Assembly: GCA_023159155.1 (NCBI GenBank)
Contig: JAJNNX010000025.1
Span: 372,001 to 436,000 of the forward strand
Length of the DNA stretch: 64,000 bases
Source: Ustulina deusta
Lineage: Eukaryota > Ascomycota > Sordariomycetes > Xylariales > Xylariaceae
Reading direction: 5' to 3'
Part shown: piece by piece, positions 58,188-64,000 of the stretch
Layout: each line of letters begins with the position of its first letter
How positions within the stretch are numbered: the first letter of the stretch is position 1
Translations under genes and position numbers: made by a program
The notes under the pieces: generated by a model
Databases searched by the model: none
Told to the model about the DNA's origin: nothing
Seen by the model: only the letters and a program-made list of their open reading frames with translations

Positions 58188-58930
58188 ATGCATTTTCCTA
58201 GATCCGTAGCGGCGGCTAGTATAGCCGGTGTTGCTGCTGCCGCCCCCAGATTTGCCATGTACTACGATCAGTGGCATACGGCGTCCCCGTCGAAAGAGAA
58301 CACGGCCGGAATTACTCATGTACTCACTGCCTTCGCCGACCCTCTTATGTTCACAACCAATCCAGCAGGATATTATGCCCGACGAAGACGCGACAACACA
58401 ACCCAACACCATTCCTCGGTGCAAGGGTCGCTCAACACTGTTGAGAAGTATATTGGGCTCGGCATGGACCCAGCCAAGATGAACCTGGGTATCGCTTTCT
58501 ACGCTAAGTACTTCGAGACTATTGAAAAGTGCACAGAGCCCGTTAGCTGTGAAACCGCCATCCTTGAAGACGCCGGCGGTCTCGACACCGGCCGCTCTAG
58601 CGCGAAGACTTTCTTAGAGGGTGTCCCAGTACTTGCGAGCGGTCAGGCGGACAATACCGAGGGTGGACAGTGGTACTGGACCCCTCAACGTCTTATTTTT
58701 GGACCTGGGATACACCGGACTTCGTCGCTCAGAAATTCGAGAAGATCGTTAAGGCAAAAGGAGTGGGTGGTATCAGCCAGTCTCGCCACCTATACCTCGA
58801 TTTAGTTACGTTTTTCAATAGTTGCTAACGTCTGCTGTGGGGTGGAGTTTGGGAGAGGACTCGAGAGACGACACATACATCAAGGCGATGCAAGCCGGCT
58901 TACAGACAGACACTATGATTGGATTAATAA
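58188..58930 (+). pseudogene. GH18 chitinase lacking its catalytic core
   Basis: A frame starting at ATG 58188 encodes an Ala-rich signal-peptide-like leader and then the first strand of a secreted GH18 chitinase (FAMYYDQWHTASPSKENTAG, then ITHVLTAFAD). After AGYY it passes directly to a segment that in intact relatives lies far downstream (DNTTQHHSSVQGSLNTVEKY; NLGIAFYAKYF). The intervening barrel, including the catalytic DGxDxDxE motif, is missing. After GGQWYWTP the reading frame is lost. The family C-terminus continues in another frame (FWTWDTPDFVAQKF, near 58695-58760) and again around 58845-58905 (GWSLGEDSRDD). It cannot hydrolyse chitin. Whether the truncated secreted product to 58805 is made is unknown. 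Confidence 0.78.
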
Positions 58931-60539
58931 ACCCTTACCTTTTGAGCAGAAGGAAACACGCGATACCCACAGGATAGAGGCTGCATCGCTAGATAGGGCC
59001 GCAATCTACTTGCCTGTGAGCACTCTACTTTCCGCTGTGGACAGGCTGCATGTGCTCCGTGATGTGATCGACCTACGCACCCTAGTCCTCGAGTCAATCC
59101 CTCCGCAAGGTACGAATGAATCTCATCCCTAGGCTCACATCGCTTCAACTCACACCATCACCCTGACTGACCGGATGGTTGGAGATGGGAACGCGTAAGT
59201 CTCGGAAGAAAATGAACGAGAAAGTGTCCGCTGTGTTTCTGTGTGTATTTTTAACCCAACTGACATACCTCACCAATTGTTGTTCACCTTATCCGGAAGG
59301 AGAAGGTACAGTGATCAGTGACGGATTGGGAACCGAGCTCGCTCTCTTCCACGCCATATTGGCGCCAAGACGAGGAAGTGCTGCACTTTCCGTTTGCAGG
59401 CTTCGCCATAGTTTACATATCTGGTATCCCGACCCTATATCTGATCTCCCCGGGCCCACACAGCCGCTCTGGCTTCCGCGCACTTACAAGGTAGTGGTGT
59501 ATGTGAGATCGAGGATAGAATGGTCGATCTCCCATGCAGGATATCGTAGGGAATTACCGTACCTACTGTGGGCTTACGTCGCAAAGTGTAGATATAGCAA
59601 GAAATCACACCCACCCATCACACCCAACAATCCACTCTCTTCGGGTATACGAAGTCCCTCCCAGGGTACTGGAACGCCCAGGAGAATATATTCCGCCATG
59701 TGGAGCCCGCACGGTTCTTGGCTTCCTCCACTTTCCCCTGCAGCCCGTAGCATTGAACTCGGGGGCTCTGATTAATCCTGACCTCATGACACTCACATTC
59801 GGCATCTATGGATTAGCAAGCACATCATTCGTGATCGGGAGCCCTTTTTCTTCGGGAGAAATGGTATGCAGATCCCCTCCAGAGTTCTTGGCGTCGAGGA
59901 GAAGGCTCCCAAGACCGGGCTAGGTTCTGGTTCTCCAAGGTCGCTCGTCCGTTCTCGCGCACCGTGCACGTGCTCTCGTGATAACTCTCCCCATTAGGTG
60001 CCCTTCACCGTCGTGGATAGACCGGGGTGTCCAATATGATGAGGCAGCTCGGCACGAACCTCGACGGGAAGCTCGACGGACCCGACCCGCAGCACGGATA
60101 TGACGGCGCGGCTCTCTTCTTCTCGCTGCGTAGCCTTGGCCCTTGCTATAACATCGGCATTAAGGCTGAACTGGTGGGATACTATGGTATTGGCGCCTTA
60201 ACAGATGGTTTACTAAGGCATGGGAGATGATTGATCAAGACACACTCTTTCTAAAGTGCTGGCGTAGTCTCTCTTGGCAAATATTCCATCACCATTATCA
60301 TTGACAGTCATGATGTGATGGGCTGAGATCGGCCAGACAAGGCCAGCCAGAGTCAAAAGACCCCCGAGTATCATCTACTCTGGCGAACTAGTTGAATACT
60401 TGCGACTATTTAGGGAGCCTGCTTGTTAAGATTCATCGCACGCAGTCACCTTTTCAAGCCTCTACCACAGTCATTCTGCTTCATAACATCCCTCATCCGC
60501 GTGCCTCTGTCATTGAAAGCAATCTCAACGGACACAGCC
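58931..60539. other. intergenic, possible unreadable relics
   Basis: Forward frames at 59179-59775, 59534-59923 and 60027-60230 were read in all phases. Some stretches are protein-like (LTFGIYGLASTSFVIGSPF; LDGPDPQHGYDGAALFF), but no family is recognised. They may be decayed accessory genes. The right end is upstream of the peroxidase gene. Confidence 0.35.
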
Positions 60540-62079
60540 ATGCTCTCTTATACTCTCATTGCAGCACTCGGGGCGATCATTGTGTCGGTCCCAGTGGACG
60601 CCTTCCCAGGCTTCCCTAGGATGAAACAACTGATGAAAATCGATGTCCTGAATCCAGCCGATCTGGACAATGTCGGCGCAGATCTAGGCGATGACTCCTT
60701 CGAGCTACTCGGGGACCTCGTCACCTTGAGTTCTTCAAACCTGACGCAGGTAGGTCGCGACATCAGAGAACTGCTCCTGAACTTCGGCGCCCCCGAAAGC
60801 GATGTCTCCTATATCAACGTCCCGGCCTTGAACTCCACGGCCTGCGCCGAAGATACGTGCTGTGTTTGGAAGTACATAGCGGACGAGATGACGGACCTAT
60901 ACCGAGGAGAGTCAGGTCGATGCACCAAATGGGCCCGCATGGCAGTCCGCCTCGGCTTTCACGATGCCGGCGCCTGGTCTAAGGCCGCTGCTAATCAAGG
61001 CGGAGGCGCCGATGGGTCCATCTGCCTGACTGACGAGTATACCCTTCCGGAAAATGGTGGCCTGGAAGATATGTGTCTTCAGATGATCACTTGGTATGAC
61101 GAATGGCATAACCAGAAGGGCTTCGATATCTCTATGGCCGACTTGATCCGGTATGTATGACGATACCATGTCTTCGTCTCCGCCTTTCTTTCATATGTCA
61201 GGGCACAGTATACAAATTGGAGCTGACTTTTTAATAGTAAGTAGAATTTATTCATCTCATAGTCTCATGTGGTTCGGGAGTTCTACACTCCCAGAAGCAA
61301 GACATGCGCTTGAAGGCCGGATTCTAACATATCTCAGAGATGGGTGCGAATGTGGCCACCGTGGTCTGTCCCCTTGGCCCTCGTGTCCGGTCCTTCGTAG
61401 GCCGTGCAGACTCTGCTGTTGTGAACAGAGTAGACCTCCTGCCCAGCCCCTTTTCCGAAGCGGTAGACCTCATTCGACTTTTTCGAGATAAGACAATCAG
61501 CCCCCATGCCCTCGTCGCGCTTCTCGGCGCCCATACAACGAGCCAGCAGCGACTTACGAATGCCACCAGAGCGGGCGATCCTCAGGATAGCACCCCGGGT
61601 GTCTGGGATGTGCTTTACTACGAGGAGACATACGGCACGGTCGAAACGCCGGAGCGGGTCTTCAAGTTTCCGAGCGACGTGTCTCTGGCCAAGTACTCCG
61701 TAACAGCCACGGAATGGGTTTCATTCCTTGGTAGTGGGGGGCAGGAACATTGGAACATGGTGAGTGGCTGGGGTGTATTACGGTATTGTAGTTCGAGGCG
61801 AGACTCGGCTAATGCGACATATAGGACTATGCCAGAGCATATATCCGCCTTTCTTTGCTCGGCGTTGGTAATATCAACGAACTTACGGAGTGCACCAAAG
61901 CCTTACCGGCGCGAACTGTGGAGTACAAAAACCCGGATCAGCCGAGCATGGATGAGTGGTTAAAGACCTCCCTGGTTTCTCTCACTTCTGAAGAGATCGC
62001 CGACAGAGTCGAGCTCGGGGGTATAGTCGATGTCAACCGCTTCGGCGCTCGGAATAGCTCGAAAGAGAGTGAGTTGTAA
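60540..62079 (+). CDS. secreted heme peroxidase, class II-type
   Basis: Three exons as modelled, 60540-61154, 61340-61759 and 61825-62079, with introns of 185 and 65 bp, give about 429 residues. A signal peptide (MLSYTLIAALGAIIVSVPVDA) precedes a pro-like region of about 80 residues. The peroxidase fold follows. The distal heme site is MAVRLGFHDAGAW, with Arg137 and His141. A Ca-binding-like GGGADGSICL lies near 155-163. The proximal helix is LVALLGAHTTSQQ with His270. These enzymes use hydrogen peroxide to oxidise phenolic or other substrates outside the cell. Several Cys (residues 102-128) fit the disulfides of fungal secreted peroxidases. No exposed Trp/Mn-site was assigned, so lignin-type activity is not claimed. 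The exon 1/2 borders and 3' end are less certain. Confidence 0.8.
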
Positions 62080-62579
62080 GGCTGGGATATTGTCAGCCTG
62101 CAAGTGTTATTTGGATGGGAAGTTAGGGAGAATGTTCACCTCGCCCCTTTTTATTTCGTTGCACATACTGTCTCTTTCTGTATATACTTTTCGCTTAGTC
62201 CTATGACAGCAGGGAACACTATTGGGTTTTTTCCTAACAAATTATTACCACTAGAAATCGTTGGTGACTTGTACGTTTGCAGCTAGAATCGACTAAGTGA
62301 AAGGGGAACACGGTTGGCACTGGAACAATGTTCTTGTTCTTAATAGCTACAATCCTAAAACACCTTTGTCGTAGGTAAGAAAAAGGTATTGTTAGACTGG
62401 CATGAAGGGCCTAACCCCGCTTTAGCTTTCTTTGATACTCGCAGGCTTACAAATAGGAGCTAGCACGCTAAACGAAGTGTTAAATTTAGGAATGAACCGT
62501 GCCTCTCAAATCTTCTTTCGGCGTCCACGAGTTTACTCACCCTGTCATAGACGCGGGTTTCCTTCAAGGTAGGTACGAT
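62080..62579. other. spacer between peroxidase and repeat protein
   Basis: 3' flank of the peroxidase gene and upstream of the repeat protein. An ATG at 62492 opens a short frame ending at a GT site near 62569 and could be a leading exon of the next gene; not proven. Confidence 0.4.
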
Positions 62580-63257
62580 ATGTCTGATACAACACGGGAT
62601 CGGGAGAAGCAGGAGAGTGAAATAATTAAGCTGTACTTTGACTTAGAGCAAGCCTCTTTGCCAGACACGGAGAGTTCTAATAGCGAGAATATTAGTGACA
62701 GTGACATCCCCGGATTCACTCCTATCATAGGCCGAAAGGAAGACCCTCACATCAAGTGGCTAACTGAGGCAGGGGGGGAAGAAAACGCGGCAGGAGGGGA
62801 AGAAAACGCGGCAGGAGGGGAAGGGCCTTTCGTCTTCCCGCACAGTCCAGCTGTTTTCATGGGCGCTGCTGATCAAGCTGCGGAGCAGCCGGTAGAGGAA
62901 GCCGAGGCCGCACCACTCTGGCTACAAGGGCAGCCAAGTTTCGCCTATGGCCTTCAGTTTCATCAGGCTGGAGCCATACCACAGGGGCAATTTCCTTGCA
63001 CTTGGGAAAATCCAAACTGGGCTTACAACCCTCCTATGTATACTCAAGGACAGCCAAACTGGGATTACGGCCTTCAGATGCAGAGGTTTGAAGCTACACC
63101 ATCGGGGCTACCTATTTACACTCAGCAGCAAAGCTTGGCTTATGACCCTCAGATTCGAATGGCCGAAGCTGCACTACAGGAGCGGTTTTCTTACGCCCCT
63201 AGATACCCAGATTTAACTTACCGCTTTCAAAATCAGACTTCCAGGTATGTCATTTAA
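62580..63257 (+). CDS. acidic, repeat-rich protein of unknown function
   Basis: A 225-residue frame from the ATG at 62580; the frame is open back to 62499 but only from a GTG. The first ~80 residues are charged (DTTRDREKQESEIIKLYFDL). A tandem GGEENAA repeat follows at about residues 64-80. The last ~110 residues consist of imperfect 27-29 residue repeats around QGQPxxxYGLQ, with Tyr, Trp, Gln and Pro (QPSFAYGLQF, QPNWDYGLQM, SLAYDPQIRM). No signal peptide or membrane segment is seen. I know no family with this repeat. A GT donor at about 63245 may mean the gene continues in a further exon, and a leading exon is also possible. Low-complexity aromatic/Gln repeats suggest a disordered, condensate-prone or binding role (inference only). 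Confidence 0.45.
   Translation: MSDTTRDREKQESEIIKLYFDLEQASLPDTESSNSENISDSDIPGFTPIIGRKEDPHIKWLTEAGGEENAAGGEENAAGGEGPFVFPHSPAVFMGAADQAAEQPVEEAEAAPLWLQGQPSFAYGLQFHQAGAIPQGQFPCTWENPNWAYNPPMYTQGQPNWDYGLQMQRFEATPSGLPIYTQQQSLAYDPQIRMAEAALQERFSYAPRYPDLTYRFQNQTSRYVI
62769..62823. repeat. 21-bp tandem repeat in coding sequence
   Basis: Two full copies of gcaggaggggaagaaaacgcg (the first with one G for A) and a partial third, encoding the GGEENAA repeats. Confidence 0.9.
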
Positions 63258-63603
63258 CATTACATAAGATATAATTATAATTCTTTTCTTAGTTGGATTT
63301 GGTTCTATATTCGTATGATCACTAGCTGGTTGGGATCAATAGCAATGAAATAGAACCGTTTAAGCGCAATTGGATTTTGCAAAAATCTATGATTTAAGTG
63401 ATATTGAACACTCGGTACGGGGTGCTCTGCTGACTTAGTATACTGCGGTAACATAATCCCCCGTGTTTGGTACTCTTTAATACATCTATCTTACTTGATC
63501 ACTTGCAACTAATAAAGACCAACTCCGCATGCTTCGATCCTCTCGTATCCACCAAACCACCGTATCTACCAAATGAAAATCGATGGTTCGATCGGCCCCC
63601 CTC
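63258..63603. other. intergenic between convergent genes
   Basis: AT-rich 3' flanks; nothing recognised. Confidence 0.5.
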
Positions 63604-63999
63604 CTAGCGTCGAGAGGAATGCCGATCTTCTCGTGGCCTGGACCTGTAGTTGCCGTCATGTTCGACGGACGTCTCGACATGCGGATCTCGATCTCTCACA
63701 CGCGTTTGGGACTGCCGTCGTTGTCGCGGCTCTGACACGTGATCCCCTGTTTCAACAGTCGTTTCTGGGTCTCGGTATCGTCCCCGAGATGACGTGTGAT
63801 GGTCTCCGAGCCCCTCGAACTCAACAGTTCGTCGTCGGGGAGGCGGGCTTGGTCTTCGTTCAAAAGAACCTTCATCATGGTCGACTTGACTTCTATCTCG
63901 GGCTCGGCGCCTGGCTGTAGGGCTTCCGTGACGCTCGGTATTCCGCCGCCGCCTTGCTCGGAAGAGCTCGTTTTCGAGCTGGCGTTCACTCTCTCGCGG
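63604..63999 (-). CDS. 3' end of a gene encoding an Arg-rich charged protein (partial)
   Basis: A minus-strand frame enters from the right edge and stays open for 131 codons to a TAG at 63604. The product is Arg/Glu/Asp-rich and disordered (ERQLENELFRARRRRNTERH, SPPPRRRTVEFE, RVRDRDPHVETSVEHD), without a start codon in the window. A 97-codon frame with an ATG overlaps in another phase. I prefer the edge-crossing frame because its codon pattern and charged repeats look consistent throughout and it has no interruption. Function unknown; such tails occur in many fungal regulatory and cytoskeletal proteins. Confidence 0.45.
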   Translation of the reverse strand, partial: PRESERQLENELFRARRRRNTERHGSPTARRRARDRSQVDHDEGSFERRPSPPPRRRTVEFEGLGDHHTSSRGRYRDPETTVETGDHVSEPRQRRQSQTRVRDRDPHVETSVEHDGNYRSRPREDRHSSRR

Positions 64000-64000
64000 T

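Noticed and set aside
1..64000. CRISPR arrays, prokaryotic operons, rRNA genes
   Set aside because: Introns, gene families and intergenic structure show a fungal nuclear genome; no regularly spaced repeats or rRNA signatures were seen.

Overview
The window is nuclear DNA of a filamentous ascomycete fungus (Pezizomycotina, most likely Sordariomycetes). The evidence is short spliceosomal introns (mostly 50-130 bp) with GTRNGT-type donors and CTAAC/CTGAC branch sites. Further support comes from fungus-specific families: Clr5, 2EXR, F-box, a TeaR-like CaaX protein, a class II-type peroxidase and LysM. AGGTAGGTA/CCTAGGTACC motifs are scattered between genes. I could not fix the species. I found no rRNA, tRNA, CRISPR array or intact transposon.

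Layout. 0.5-1.8 kb: a small Cys protein and an F-box protein. 2-8.5 kb: mostly empty, with a heavily decayed MFS transporter at 5.1-6.5 kb. 8.5-10.3 kb: a Clr5-domain regulator on the minus strand. 12.2-14.8 kb: mitochondrial ClpP (minus) facing a probable mitochondrial protein (plus). 17.2-17.9 kb: a two-exon F-box protein. 19.2-20.9 kb: a TeaR-like prenylated polarity protein. 23.2-24.3 kb: a metallophosphoesterase. 24.3-34.4 kb: a 10-kb stretch with almost no recognisable gene. 34.4-36.2 kb: a J-domain protein. 38.3-40.1 kb: an MBOAT sterol/diacylglycerol acyltransferase. 41.1-43.9 kb: remains of a subgroup-C GH18 chitinase and a LysM protein around an intact 2EXR gene. 45.3-45.7 kb: a small membrane protein. 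46.5-56.7 kb: a compact housekeeping block (flavin reductase-like protein, bL31m, Vps5, Med11, TAF5). 58.2-58.9 kb: a second GH18 chitinase, lacking its catalytic core and frameshifted. 60.5-62.1 kb: a secreted heme peroxidase. 62.6-63.3 kb: a repeat-rich protein. The right edge holds the 3' end of a further minus-strand gene.

Working together. Conserved genes tend to sit in head-to-head pairs of related function: ClpP with a mitochondrial protein, a flavin reductase-like protein with bL31m, and Med11 with TAF5. Between them lie accessory stretches where secreted or chitin-related genes and a transporter have decayed. I rebuilt the exons of ClpP, TeaR-like, ARE-like, Vps5, Med11, TAF5, Clr5, F-box and peroxidase genes by hand from splice signals and family conservation. 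I see no convincing wholly new system. The most unusual items are the chitinase/LysM graveyard, a GC-AG intron in Vps5, ClpP micro-exons, and an unexplained repeat protein.
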